Origin: UBA2377 sp964429385
GTDB taxonomy: Bacteria > Verrucomicrobiota > Verrucomicrobiia > Opitutales > Opitutaceae
DNA length: 64,000 nucleotides
Reading direction: 5' to 3'
Assembly: GCA_964429385.1 (NCBI GenBank)
Contig: CAYSBR010000021.1
Span: 1 to 64,000 of the forward strand
Shown: piece after piece, positions 36,999 to 46,438 of the stretch
How positions within the stretch are numbered: position 1 is the stretch's first letter
How the letters are laid out: each line of letters starts with the position of its first letter
Notes under the pieces: generated by a model
Database searches by the model: none
Told to the model about the DNA's origin: nothing
The model's input: the letters and a program-made list of their open reading frames with translations, nothing else
Position numbers and translations under genes: made by a program

Positions 36999-38032
36999 AG
37001 CGCGACCAGCCGGTCCGCGTTCCGCTCCCAATCATAAGACTCCGCCAACCGCCGGGCATTGGCCGCCAGGCGCGCGTGCCGTTCCGGATCGTTCGTCGTC
37101 TTTAGGATCGCCTCCGCCAGCGCCGCCGCCTCGCCCGGAGCAACGAGCGCCCCCGCCTCGCGGCCCTCCATCCATTCCCGGTAACCGCGGATGGCCGAGG
37201 CCACGACCGGCACCCCGTGGGCCATCGCCTCCAAGGCCACCAGCCCGAAGCTTTCCCCGCCCAGCGACGGCACCACCGCCACATCGGCCTCGCGATAAGC
37301 GGCCGACAGCCCTGCCGCGTCCACTTCGCCCCGCGCCGTGCCCGGTCCGATCGCCACCAGCTCGAAACGACCCGGCGCGTGCGTCGCGAGCCTGGCCAGC
37401 GCCGCCCGCAGCACGGCGAAACCCTTGCGCGGTTCGTCGGCGCGACCGACAAACAACACCCGCACCGGACTCCCTGGCGCGCGCGCCGGCCGCACCTCCG
37501 CGGCCGAAGGCAACCGCACCCCGTTCGGCACCACCGTAAATTCCGCCGGATGGTAATGCGTGGCAAAATCCCGCGCCGCCGCCGACACCGCCACCCGCCG
37601 GTCGAGCCGGGCATTGATCCAGCGGCACCACGGCCACGCCCACAGATAACCGCGGCTGGTCTCCGAATAGGTGTGGAACGTGCCGACCCGGAGCGCCCGC
37701 CCCGCATGCAGGAGCGCGCAGGTGTTGAGCGTCGGCAAAAACGGTTCCTGCAGGTGGATCACATCCGGGCGAAATCCGCGGATGAGCCGCTGCATCTCGC
37801 GACCGATCCCCAGATCGAGCGTCACCCGGCTGCGCGCCCCGTTGAGCGAGCCCACCCGCACCCGGCCGAGACGGATCACCCGCGGATCATCGGCGCGCAA
37901 CGGTGCCGACGACGGCCCCACCAGCCGCACATCAAATCCCCGGTCCGTCAGCGTATCGAACAAATCCAGCGCATGGCGGTTCACCCCGCCGGGCACCGCC
38001 AGATCATAAGGCGTGGTCAGCAGCACCCGCAT
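36950..38032 (-). CDS. Glycosyltransferase family 4
   Basis: 360 residues from ATG 38032; the longer frame is antisense to the upstream gene. It is a GT-B fold enzyme: N-terminal donor-side MRVLLTTPYDLAVPGGVNRH and ALDLFDTLTDRGFDVRLVG, then VRVLFVGRADEPRKGFAVLR, and the C-terminal nucleotide-sugar site VPSLGGESFGLVALEAMAHG (EX7E). The order matches mannosyl- and related retaining transferases such as PimA-type lipid glycosyltransferases. It starts one base after the phosphonopyruvate decarboxylase stop, so it is in the phosphonate operon. Confidence 0.9.
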   Translation of the reverse strand: MRVLLTTPYDLAVPGGVNRHALDLFDTLTDRGFDVRLVGPSSAPLRADDPRVIRLGRVRVGSLNGARSRVTLDLGIGREMQRLIRGFRPDVIHLQEPFLPTLNTCALLHAGRALRVGTFHTYSETSRGYLWAWPWCRWINARLDRRVAVSAAARDFATHYHPAEFTVVPNGVRLPSAAEVRPARAPGSPVRVLFVGRADEPRKGFAVLRAALARLATHAPGRFELVAIGPGTARGEVDAAGLSAAYREADVAVVPSLGGESFGLVALEAMAHGVPVVASAIRGYREWMEGREAGALVAPGEAAALAEAILKTTNDPERHARLAANARRLAESYDWERNADRLVALYRSGASGRSNDEGRG

Positions 38033-38033
38033 C

Positions 38034-39185
38034 TCAGGAATGCGCCAGCCAGTCCCGCAAACGACGGACCACCTCGGCGGGGGTCGTCTTCGGCCGCGGC
38101 AGCGCGGCCGGCACCCCGGCGCGCGTGCGGAAATGCACGAAACGCGGCCCGCCCCTCCCCGGATGCCGCAACACCTCCGCCAGCACCGCCGGATCATCCG
38201 TCGAGTGGCTTTCCGCGTAGCCGCACGCACGCGCCACCGCCCCCAGCATCACGCCGCGGCTGACCGTGCGCTGGCCGCCGGTGGACTCGTGCGCCTCATT
38301 ATCGAGCACCACATGAGTGAGCGTCGCCGGCCCATAAGCCCCCAGCGTCGCGAGATTCCCCAGGCGCATGAGCACCGCCCCATCGCCATCAATCACCGTC
38401 ACCGGCCGGCCCGGTGCCTGCAAAGCCAGCCCGAGCCCCAGCGCACTGGAGGAGCCCATCCCGCCGACCACGTAGAGATTCCAAGGATCATCCCCCAGCG
38501 CATACAGCTCGCGCCCCGTGTAGCCGGTCGTCGCAATCAACACGCCGCGCGGATCCCGTGTGCGCCGGACAACCTCCAGCGCCTCCGTCCGGGCAATGCG
38601 TTTGTCGTTCGCCCGCGGAAGCGTCTCCGCAAAAGCCAGCGTCCGTGTTCCCACCGGATCCGTCCGCCCCGTGGCACGCAACGCCTGCGGCGCCACCGCA
38701 TCCTTCGCCATGACCAGCGCATAGGGCCGGCCCGTCTCATCCATGTGTGCGCAGGCCCGGGCCACGGCCTCCGCCGGAGCCTCTTCCGGAAAACGCGCCC
38801 AGGCGATGCCCATCGTGTCGAGCAAGCCGGTCGTGATACGCCCCATCAGCTCATGCTGCGGCTCATCGGCCGGGCCGCCCGGTTCGCCGCGATGCGTCAC
38901 CACCAGCAGGACCGGCACACGGAACGGATGACAGAGCGAGGTGAGCGCGTTGACCGCGTTGCCCAGGCCGGAGTTTTGAAACATGACCAAGGGCCGCGCG
39001 CCGCCGATGAAGGCGCCGGCCGCCATCGCCACCGCATCACCCTCGTTGACCGCGTCGCGAAAGAGAAACCGCCCGTCGTCGATGGCCGCATTGATGAGCG
39101 GCTTCAGGTAGGAACAGGGCGTGCCCGTGATGAAACGAAAGCCCCGCGCATGGCAGGCGTCGAGAAAGCGATCCGCGGTGATCAT
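38034..39185 (-). CDS. aepY: Phosphonopyruvate decarboxylase
   Basis: 383 residues from ATG 39185, overlapping the PEP mutase stop by four bases (ATGA). This thiamine-diphosphate enzyme converts phosphonopyruvate to phosphonoacetaldehyde, pulling the unfavourable mutase reaction forward. It shows the N-terminal PYR domain (FITGTPCSYLKPLINAA, NEGDAVAMAAG with its catalytic Glu) and the TPP-binding GDG...N motif (VIDGDGAVLMRLGNLATL ... VLDNEAHESTGGQ). Length is normal. It forms the classic trio with the mutase and AEP aminotransferase. Confidence 0.93.
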   Translation of the reverse strand: MITADRFLDACHARGFRFITGTPCSYLKPLINAAIDDGRFLFRDAVNEGDAVAMAAGAFIGGARPLVMFQNSGLGNAVNALTSLCHPFRVPVLLVVTHRGEPGGPADEPQHELMGRITTGLLDTMGIAWARFPEEAPAEAVARACAHMDETGRPYALVMAKDAVAPQALRATGRTDPVGTRTLAFAETLPRANDKRIARTEALEVVRRTRDPRGVLIATTGYTGRELYALGDDPWNLYVVGGMGSSSALGLGLALQAPGRPVTVIDGDGAVLMRLGNLATLGAYGPATLTHVVLDNEAHESTGGQRTVSRGVMLGAVARACGYAESHSTDDPAVLAEVLRHPGRGGPRFVHFRTRAGVPAALPRPKTTPAEVVRRLRDWLAHS

Positions 39186-40819
39186 GACCGGAGGTTGCTT
39201 GCGTCGGCGAGATCGCAAACCGATTCGATGCTCGTCCAGTCACCGGCAAACAGATGGACCCTGATCCGCTCGCCCGTGGCGGCGAGGTCGGCCAGCAGGT
39301 CAATCATCGCCATCCGCGCGAAGTCCGGCCTGCCGCGCAAGGCATCAAGCCGGGCCCGCAGAATCGCCGTGCCGCGCGCGGAACAGTGCAACAGCCCGAT
39401 CCACTCGGCATCGAACGCGGCGGCATCGGCCGAGTTGGCCGCGCCCGCCAGCAGGTGCTCGCCATCGAGAAACCCGGGCGAGGGCGGCGTGGAGATGCGG
39501 ATCAGGTCGCGCGGCCGGGCGGGCTCGCCCGGCGGAGCGGCGCGGATACCGCGATCGGCGGCGATGACAAAGTCGGCCGCATCATCGAGCAAAACCTGCA
39601 GGATATAGCGCCGGCAAAGGATGTCCCCAAAGGCGATCAGGCACGGCCCGCCCAACGCCTCGCGCGCGCAATCCAGCGAAACCACCTCCCCGGTGGTTTC
39701 CCATCGGGGATTCTCGAACCGGCGCAACCCCTCGCGCGAGATCGCTTCGGCGCGATAGCCGGCGACGACGCTCAGGTCGCTCACGTTGAGCGCGGAAAGA
39801 TTGTCGCACAGCCGGTCGAGCAGCGACTGGCCCGCCACGCGCAAAAGCGTCTTGGGGTTTTCTCTGGTAAGCGGATGCAGCGCGCCGCTGCCCCGCGTCG
39901 CCGCCAGGATCACCGCCCCGCGGCGCGGCGCGGCGGCGAGGTAGCGGGCCTCGGCTTCGCGCAACTCGTCATCCCCCTGCAGCCGGAACACCTCGCTGAG
40001 CGGAGCAATCTCCTCCTCGACCCCGGTCGTGCTCCGCTCGCGGGCGATGCGCGCGGCCACGCGTTGCATGGCCGGCAGCGCCGCGCGCAGCAGATGATTG
40101 GCCCACACCACCGCGGCCACCTGGCGCCGCTCGAAAACCTCCACCGGAGTGGTGTGATACTTGGTCGGAATCAGGATCACGGGGTGCCGGTTCTCCCAGG
40201 CATCGAGGAAAGCCAGCACTTCGTCGGGGCGCGACTTGGCGCTGTGCACGATGATCGCATCCGCGCCGGCCTCCCGGTAGGCTTCGGCGCGGCGCAGGGC
40301 CTCGGCCAGCCCCCAGCCGGCGATGAGCGCCTCCGTCCGCGCCACGATCACAAAATCGTCATCCCGCAACGCGTCGCGCCCGGCCTTGAGCTTGCCGCAG
40401 AACTCGTCCACCGCCGCCAGCGGCTGGGTTTCACCGCGCAGGAAGCTGTTGGTCTTGGGGAACAGCTTGTCCTCGATGCACACCCCCGCGACGCCCCGCG
40501 ACTCGAGCTTGCGCACAAAACGGCGGAAGTTGTTGAAGTTGCCGTAGCCGGTGTCGCCATCGAGCAGGATGGGGGCGCCCGAGGCGTCGGCCATGAACTC
40601 GGCCACCTCCAGCACCTGGGTCCAGCTCGCCTCGTTGTTGTCGCGCACGCCCAGGCTCGCCGAAATGGACAGCCCGCTCGCCCAGAGCGCGGCAAACCCC
40701 GCCTCGGCCGCGATCCGCGCCGACAATCCATCGTGCGCCTCCATGATGAAATCCAGCCGCCCGGGTTCGAGCAGCGCGCGCAATCGTGTGGTGGCGGCGG
40801 GGAGACAATCAGAGGGCAT
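39182..40819 (-). CDS. aepX: Phosphoenolpyruvate mutase fused to a nucleotidyltransferase-like domain
   Basis: 545 residues. Residues 1-290 are PEP mutase, which makes the C-P bond of phosphonopyruvate: MEAHDGLSARIAAEAGF, LLDGDTGYGNFNNFRR, and the diagnostic EDKLFPKTNSF (about 116-126) that separates mutases from isocitrate-lyase relatives. Residues about 305-540 resemble an NTP-transferase (GAVILAATRGSGALHPLT... NPKTLLRVAG), with the first glycine loop altered from the usual LAAGxGxR. This fused form is known among PEP mutases; whether the domain is active here is unclear. The start overlaps the end of the aminotransferase gene by 11 bases. Confidence 0.93.
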   Translation of the reverse strand: MPSDCLPAATTRLRALLEPGRLDFIMEAHDGLSARIAAEAGFAALWASGLSISASLGVRDNNEASWTQVLEVAEFMADASGAPILLDGDTGYGNFNNFRRFVRKLESRGVAGVCIEDKLFPKTNSFLRGETQPLAAVDEFCGKLKAGRDALRDDDFVIVARTEALIAGWGLAEALRRAEAYREAGADAIIVHSAKSRPDEVLAFLDAWENRHPVILIPTKYHTTPVEVFERRQVAAVVWANHLLRAALPAMQRVAARIARERSTTGVEEEIAPLSEVFRLQGDDELREAEARYLAAAPRRGAVILAATRGSGALHPLTRENPKTLLRVAGQSLLDRLCDNLSALNVSDLSVVAGYRAEAISREGLRRFENPRWETTGEVVSLDCAREALGGPCLIAFGDILCRRYILQVLLDDAADFVIAADRGIRAAPPGEPARPRDLIRISTPPSPGFLDGEHLLAGAANSADAAAFDAEWIGLLHCSARGTAILRARLDALRGRPDFARMAMIDLLADLAATGERIRVHLFAGDWTSIESVCDLADASNLRS

Positions 40820-42635
40820 CGCGGTATTTTTTTACTTCGGCCAGAAAGACATGCAGGTCGGCGGGCGTGAGCGCGCCGATGTTGGCCACACGGAACGTAT
40901 CGCATCCCGCGAGCTTGCCGGGGTAAAGCGTGATGCCCCGGGCGTAGAGATGATCGTGCAGACCGTCGAAAGTGAACCCCCGCCAGTCCGGCGTCGCAAA
41001 CGTCGTCAGCAGACCCGAGTGCAGCGCGCGCGGCAGCAACGCGCGGAAGCCCAAAGCCTCCATGCCGGCCAGCATCGTTTCGTAGCAGGCCCGGTAGCGG
41101 GCCGCCCGGCCCGGCACCGTTTCCGCCTGCGTCTCACGCAACGCCTCCGCCAGCGCATAGACGACCTGCACCGGCGGCGTGAAAGGAAACTGCCCGGACC
41201 CCTGGCTGCGCTCATGCCCATGCAGATCGAGCGCCACACTGCGGGCGACCGAAGCCGCGGCCGCCAGCACATCGCGACGCACGATGACGAAGCTCAGACC
41301 GGGCATGCCCTGCAGGCACTTGTTTGCACTGCTCACCCACGCATCCACCGGCAACCGGCCCCACGCCAGATCCAAACCCGCGAAGGACGACATCGCATCC
41401 ACGATCGAGACCACCCCGCGGCGCCGGCAGACTTCGCCAAACTCCTCCAAGGGATTGAGCAGCCCGGTGGTGGTCTCGTGATGCACCCAGCACGCATGCG
41501 TGCACCCGCCGGCTTCCAGCTCGGCGGCAAAGGCGGCGGCATCGGGCCGCCGCAACCAGTCGCAACGCCACACCCGGGCGGAAATTCCCAAAACGCGCGC
41601 AATGGCGGCGGCCCGTTCGCCATAGGCGCCATTTTCCACGATCAGAACCCGGCCGCCGGCCGGCACCAGCGAGCCCAGCGCGGCCTCCACCCCCGCCGTG
41701 CCGGGACCGCCGACCAGCACCGCCGTGTGCGTGGCCGTCTCGCAGCCGGCCACCGCCAGCAAATCGCGCCTCACCTGCGCCAGCACCCGGCCAAACTCCG
41801 CCTCGCGCGGGCAGATGTCGGGCGCCAGCAACGCCCGTTTGACCGCATCGCTCGTGGTGCCGGGCCCGGGATTGAGCAATCGCTTGCGCGGAGGCAGGGC
41901 GCCCACCGGCGCGGATTCATCAGCCGCCAGAATTGCCGGCCACACAAGTTCACGCGCGCGGCGCCAATGAGCCGGCGTATCAATCTCGCACCATTGCAGG
42001 GCCTCAAGCTTCAGCACATCGATCGCGCGCCCGGCGCAGACCGCGTTGAGCCCGTCTTCATAATGCGCGGCCGGCGGCAGCTGCGCGGCCACCTCCCGCA
42101 ACGCCCGGACCGTCGGGCGGGACAACCGGGTCAGTCCAACCAGTTCACCGTGGCGCGGCGCGCCCGGCCACGCGCCCTTGGTCAGATGCACGAGCCGGCC
42201 GGCTTCGGCATGCACCCACACCTCGTCTTCGCTGCGGGTGAAGCCACTGGCCAGCAAGGTATCCGGCGACGGGGCCGCCAGCAGTTGCGCCAGCGCCTGG
42301 CGTTCAAAGATCAGGTCCGACTCCACCACGAGCACATCGTCCTCCACCCCGTTCACGCCCAGAACCAGCGAGGCCAGGCTCCCGGTCGTGGCGTAGGCGG
42401 GATTCTCCACCACACGAACCGCCGGAAAATTCTCCGCCAGATAACTCCGGTAGGCCTCGCCTTCCCAGCCCACCACCATGATGAGGGTGTCCACCCCCGC
42501 CGCCTGCAGCAGCCGCAGAGAGCGTCCGATGATCGGCCCCGCGCCCACCGCCACCAGTCCCTTGGGGCCGGCCGGGTTTGCCTCACGCAAACGCGACCCC
42601 AGTCCCGCCGCCAATATCACCGCCGTCGGCATCAT
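40809..42635 (-). CDS. Bifunctional 2-aminoethylphosphonate cytidylyltransferase / AEP aminotransferase (PntC-AepT-like)
   Basis: 608 residues from ATG 42635 (42653 is an alternative). Residues 1-240 are a nucleotidyltransferase with intact AVILAAGLGSRLRE and PKGLVAVG, then VVESDLIFE (metal Asp). Residues about 250-608 are a PLP-dependent fold-I aminotransferase of the AEP:pyruvate type (RLLNPGPGTTSDAVKRAL, TAVLVGGPGTAGVEAALGSL, SIVDAMSSFAG, and catalytic Lys in SSANKCLQG). The predicted route is phosphonoacetaldehyde to 2-aminoethylphosphonate (AEP), then CMP-AEP, the donor for phosphonate decoration of lipids or glycans. It is first gene of the leftward phosphonate operon, divergent from the efflux operon. 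Confidence 0.9.
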   Translation of the reverse strand: MMPTAVILAAGLGSRLREANPAGPKGLVAVGAGPIIGRSLRLLQAAGVDTLIMVVGWEGEAYRSYLAENFPAVRVVENPAYATTGSLASLVLGVNGVEDDVLVVESDLIFERQALAQLLAAPSPDTLLASGFTRSEDEVWVHAEAGRLVHLTKGAWPGAPRHGELVGLTRLSRPTVRALREVAAQLPPAAHYEDGLNAVCAGRAIDVLKLEALQWCEIDTPAHWRRARELVWPAILAADESAPVGALPPRKRLLNPGPGTTSDAVKRALLAPDICPREAEFGRVLAQVRRDLLAVAGCETATHTAVLVGGPGTAGVEAALGSLVPAGGRVLIVENGAYGERAAAIARVLGISARVWRCDWLRRPDAAAFAAELEAGGCTHACWVHHETTTGLLNPLEEFGEVCRRRGVVSIVDAMSSFAGLDLAWGRLPVDAWVSSANKCLQGMPGLSFVIVRRDVLAAAASVARSVALDLHGHERSQGSGQFPFTPPVQVVYALAEALRETQAETVPGRAARYRACYETMLAGMEALGFRALLPRALHSGLLTTFATPDWRGFTFDGLHDHLYARGITLYPGKLAGCDTFRVANIGALTPADLHVFLAEVKKYRDAL

Positions 42636-42722
42636 GGTAACAGAAGGTTGCATACAAAGCGGTGGAGAAAGGGGAGCATCGCGGGCGCGGGGCCAATTGG
42701 GTTGACTCAATCCACCTTCAAA

Positions 42723-44351
42723 ATGCTCATTCCACCAATGATTTCTCAAGCGCAACTTGCGGAGATTGCCCAAGCTCGCCCCCCCATTTTTCCCCGTATT
42801 TTCCCCCTCTCACGCCGGGCCGCCCTGTTCTCCGCCATCGGCGGCCTGATGCTCGCGCTGGCCGCGCCGGCCCGGCCGGAGGCCCCCGCCCTGCCCGCAT
42901 CCTTCAGTCTGGCCGAAGCGATCACGCTCTCCCTGCGCGACAACCCCGCCCTGCGCGTCAGCGAATCCAGAGTCGAACAGCGTTCCGGCCAGCTCCAGCA
43001 GTTCAGCGGCGCCTTCGACTGGAACCTCTTTGCCGAGCTTAACGCCGCGCGCACCCGCAATCCCCAGTTCAGCCCCCCCGCCGCCGCCGCCGTTGATCGC
43101 TACAGCGAACTCTCCTACTCCGCCGGCTTCAGCCGCCTCCTGCGCAGTGGCGTCATTTTGCGTCCCAGCGCCACGGTGCGCACCCATGACCAGCATTCCC
43201 CTTCGGCCGGCGTCACCGATGGCGGCCTCTCGCATGTGCGTTTCGAAATCCTCGTCCCGCTGTTGCGCGGGCTGGGCCGGGACAGCACCGGCGCCGCCGA
43301 AGCCGCGGCGCGCGGCGACGTCAAGGTGGCCGGCCTGCTCTACCGGCACGCCCTCGCCGAACAGACTTTCAACACCGCCGCCAGCTACTGGGCGAGCCGC
43401 GCCGCCGAGGATGCCTACGCCGTGCAAAGCGACGTCGAGCGGTCCGCCGCCCGGCTTGTCGAGTCCACCAAGGTCCTCGTGGACAGCCGGATCTTTCCGC
43501 CCGCCTATCTCTTGCAGGCCGAAGCCAACCTCCGCGAAAAACGCACCCTGCGCATCAACGCCGAGATCGAGGCCCGCGCCGCGCGCTACGCCTTCGGCCA
43601 GGCCCTCGGGCTCCCCCCCGAACAGATCGCGGCCACTCCCGCGCCGCGCGACCCGTTTCCCGCTCTCGCGGATCTCTCCACCTTCGCCGGAGAATCCACG
43701 CGCACCCCCCTGATCCGGCGCGCCCTCGCCGCCCGCGCCGATTACCTCGCCTCCCAGGAGAGCCTTGTCCCGCTCAATCTTCTCGCCCGGCAGGCCCAGC
43801 TCGACCTCAAGCCCCGGCTCGATCTTGTCATCGGCGCGGGCTACCGCGGACTCAGCCCGGACCACGACGCCATCGCCCCGCTCCGTGAACGCGTGACCGG
43901 CGGCAACGGCAGCATCGGCCTCTCGCTCGACTGGCCCGTCAACAACCGCCGCCAGCACGGCCTGCTGCGCGAACGCCGCGCCCTCATCGCCCAGGCCGAG
44001 GCCCAGACCTTCCAGCTCTCCCAGATCATCGCCGGCGAAGTGCTCGTCGCGCTTGAGGAAGTCCGCCTCCGCGCCGAAGCCGTGCGCTCCGCGCAGGACA
44101 CCGCCGACCTCGCCCGCCGCGCCCTCGCCGCCCAATACGAACAGCTCAAGACCGGCGACGGCACCATCCTGGATGTCGTGAACCTGGAGAACATCTCCGC
44201 CAACGCCCGCATCCGCTACATCAGCGCCCACGGCGCCTACGCCACCGCGCTCGCGCGCCTGCGCTTCGCCCTCGGCGCCGTTTTCCGGCCCGCCGCCGAT
44301 GACGAAAGCGCCCTCGCGCTCGACGATTTCACCCAACCGCCGGCCCTCTGA
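42723..44351 (+). CDS. TolC-family outer-membrane efflux protein
   Basis: 542 residues from ATG 42723 (42738 also possible). The longer frame to the left overlaps the phosphonate genes and is rejected. A leader ending in LALAAPARPEAPALPA looks like a signal peptide, although it starts about 30 residues in. The body has two OEP repeats: FSLAEAITLSLRDNPALRVS and, in the second half, LIRRALAARADYLASQESL with YEQLKTGDGTILDVVNLEN, the typical TolC endings. It is the outer-membrane channel of the DevBCA-like exporter that follows 19 bases downstream. Confidence 0.88.
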   Translation: MLIPPMISQAQLAEIAQARPPIFPRIFPLSRRAALFSAIGGLMLALAAPARPEAPALPASFSLAEAITLSLRDNPALRVSESRVEQRSGQLQQFSGAFDWNLFAELNAARTRNPQFSPPAAAAVDRYSELSYSAGFSRLLRSGVILRPSATVRTHDQHSPSAGVTDGGLSHVRFEILVPLLRGLGRDSTGAAEAAARGDVKVAGLLYRHALAEQTFNTAASYWASRAAEDAYAVQSDVERSAARLVESTKVLVDSRIFPPAYLLQAEANLREKRTLRINAEIEARAARYAFGQALGLPPEQIAATPAPRDPFPALADLSTFAGESTRTPLIRRALAARADYLASQESLVPLNLLARQAQLDLKPRLDLVIGAGYRGLSPDHDAIAPLRERVTGGNGSIGLSLDWPVNNRRQHGLLRERRALIAQAEAQTFQLSQIIAGEVLVALEEVRLRAEAVRSAQDTADLARRALAAQYEQLKTGDGTILDVVNLENISANARIRYISAHGAYATALARLRFALGAVFRPAADDESALALDDFTQPPAL

Positions 44352-44370
44352 CTCTCCCCACCTTCGCTCC

Positions 44371-45282
44371 ATGAAAGCCTTCATCCTCCTCGCCCTCCTT
44401 CTCCCGGCCTCCGCGCTGACCGCCGCCGAAACGGTTTCGGCCCTGGGTCGTGTGCTGCCCCGATCCGGCATCGTGGATATCTTCGGCACCCCGGGTGAAA
44501 CCATTGAGGAGATCCGGGTGGCGGAAGGCGACTGGGTCGAGCCCGGCCAGTCCCTCGCCCGGCTTTCCTCCGCGCAGGCCGCCACCACCCGGCTCCGGCA
44601 GGCCGAAGCCGACCTCGCGGCCATCCGCGTGAGCTCCGCCAAAGATGTCGAACTCTCCCGGGCCCGGCAGGCCGCCGCCGCCACCGAAGCCAGATTCGCC
44701 CAGGGCCGCTACGAACGCATCGCCGCCGCCAAGAACAGCGAGTTCATCTCTCCCGACCAGATCGAGGATCGCACGCTCGGGCAGCAGAATGCCGAGTTGA
44801 AACTCGCCCAGGCCGGACAGGACGTGGCGCAGGCCGTGCGCGATGCCGCCAAAGCCGTGCAGACCGCCGAGTCCGAGGTCGCCGCCGCCCGCTCCGCCCT
44901 CGCCGCCGCCGGGGTGAGCGCCCCCATCAAGGCCCGGGTTCTCAAAGTCCGCGCCCGCCCCGGCGCCCAGGCCAACGAGCGCACGGAACTCTTCAAGCTC
45001 GGCGACACCTCCGGCATGATCGTCGTTGCCGAGATCTACGAGTCCGATGTCCTCAAGGTGAAACCCGGCCAGAAGGCCGTGATCACCTCGCCCGCGCTGC
45101 CCGCCCGGATGACCGGCACCGTCACCGCCGTGAGCGGCCTCGTTTTCCGCAACACCCTCGAAAGCATGGACCCCAACGCCACCACGCAGGGCCGCGTCGT
45201 CGAGGCCGTCATCCGCATGGATGAAACCACCCCGCTCGACCGCCTCGTGTTTCTGCAGGTGGACGTGACCATCTCACTCTGA
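44371..45282 (+). CDS. DevB-like periplasmic adaptor (HlyD/membrane fusion protein)
   Basis: 303 residues from ATG 44371 with a signal peptide (MKAFILLALLLPASALTA). It has a barrel-sandwich segment (SGIVDIFGTPGETIEEIRVA then EGDWVEPGQSLARL), a coiled-coil hairpin about 65-190 rich in Ala, Glu and Gln, and a beta-barrel part with EIYESDVLKVKPGQKAVI near 232. This is the DevB type that works with a DevC permease and DevA ATPase in heterocyst glycolipid export. It should bridge the inner-membrane pump and the TolC protein encoded just before it. Confidence 0.87.
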   Translation: MKAFILLALLLPASALTAAETVSALGRVLPRSGIVDIFGTPGETIEEIRVAEGDWVEPGQSLARLSSAQAATTRLRQAEADLAAIRVSSAKDVELSRARQAAAATEARFAQGRYERIAAAKNSEFISPDQIEDRTLGQQNAELKLAQAGQDVAQAVRDAAKAVQTAESEVAAARSALAAAGVSAPIKARVLKVRARPGAQANERTELFKLGDTSGMIVVAEIYESDVLKVKPGQKAVITSPALPARMTGTVTAVSGLVFRNTLESMDPNATTQGRVVEAVIRMDETTPLDRLVFLQVDVTISL

Positions 45283-45302
45283 GCATTCGTCCGCCGCCGC
45301 CC

Positions 45303-46433
45303 ATGCGCACGCCCCTGGCTTGGCTCAACACCATCCAGAACAAGAAGCGCACCGCCGCCGCGGTCGGCGGCATCTGCTTCGCCGTCCTCCTCATCTTCAT
45401 GCAGGCGGGCTTCCTCGGCGCCGCCCGGCTCAACGCCTCGCTCGCCTACCGCTCGCTCGATTTCGACCTGATGATCGTCTCGCGCGGCTACCTCATGCTC
45501 ACGCGCAGCGAATCGATTGATGTCTATCGCGTCATCCAGGCGCGCGGCGTGCCCGGCGTGGCGTCGGTCGAAGGCCTGCTGCTCGAAGGCGGCACCTGGA
45601 AAAACCCGCTCACCAACGCCTCGGAAAGCTGTTTCATCTTCGGCCTGCGGCCGGGCGGACACTATTTCACCAACCCCGCGACGAACGAAGCGGGCGCGCG
45701 CCTGCAGGAGCGCCAGACCCTCCTCGCCGACCGCCTGGCCCGCTCCGGCTACGGCCCGTGGCACCTCGGCGGCCCCGCCTTGGTCAACCGCCAGGAACTC
45801 ACCATCCGCGGCGACTACGCCCTCGGCATGGGCCTGCTCGCCGACGGCAGCGCGATGGTCAGCCACGACACCTTTCTCCGCCTCTTCGGCCTGCCCGCGC
45901 TCGACCGTTATCAGTTCGGCCTCGTCCGCGTCTTCCCGGGCGCCGATCCGGAGACCGTCGCCGAGGCCCTGCGCGCCGCGCTGCCCCGCGATGTGCTCGT
46001 GATCAGCAAGGCCGGCCTGATCGACCGTGAGGAAAACTATTTCGTCAACGTGAAGCCCGTGGGCGTCATGTTCCAGGTCGGCATGCTCGTGGCCTTCATC
46101 GTGGGCGCGGTCATCCTTTACCAGATCCTCGCCACCGAGATCGCCAACCGCCTGCGCGAATTCGCCACCCTCAAAGCCCTCGGCTACACCGAACGCTCCC
46201 TCTATCTCGTCGGCATCCGCCAGGGCCTGATCTTTTCGCTGCTGGGCTACTTCCCCGCCCTCGGGTTGTCCTTCGGCCTCTACCGGCTGCTGCGCACCCT
46301 CTCCTCGTTCCCCGTCCACATGGACTGGTCGCGGGCGCTCTTTGTTTTCGGCCTCACCCTCGGCATGTGCGCCCTCGCGGCGGTCTTCGCCCTCGGCAAA
46401 CTCAAACGGGCTGATCCGGCCGACCTGTTCTGA
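45303..46433 (+). CDS. DevC-like ABC exporter permease (first)
   Basis: 376 residues. One membrane segment is at the N-terminus (AAVGGICFAVLLIFMQAGFL), then a periplasmic domain about 40-245, then three segments near the C-terminus (MFQVGMLVAFIVGAVILYQI, SLLGYFPALGLSFGLY, ALFVFGLTLGMCALAAVFAL). The ending LKRADPADLF is typical of DevC. The opening LAWLNTIQNKKRTAAAVGGI is also a DevC hallmark. It forms a pump with the second permease (46439) and the ATPase (47581); having two different permeases suggests a heterodimer. Confidence 0.88.
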   Translation: MRTPLAWLNTIQNKKRTAAAVGGICFAVLLIFMQAGFLGAARLNASLAYRSLDFDLMIVSRGYLMLTRSESIDVYRVIQARGVPGVASVEGLLLEGGTWKNPLTNASESCFIFGLRPGGHYFTNPATNEAGARLQERQTLLADRLARSGYGPWHLGGPALVNRQELTIRGDYALGMGLLADGSAMVSHDTFLRLFGLPALDRYQFGLVRVFPGADPETVAEALRAALPRDVLVISKAGLIDREENYFVNVKPVGVMFQVGMLVAFIVGAVILYQILATEIANRLREFATLKALGYTERSLYLVGIRQGLIFSLLGYFPALGLSFGLYRLLRTLSSFPVHMDWSRALFVFGLTLGMCALAAVFALGKLKRADPADLF

Positions 46434-46438
46434 CCGCC

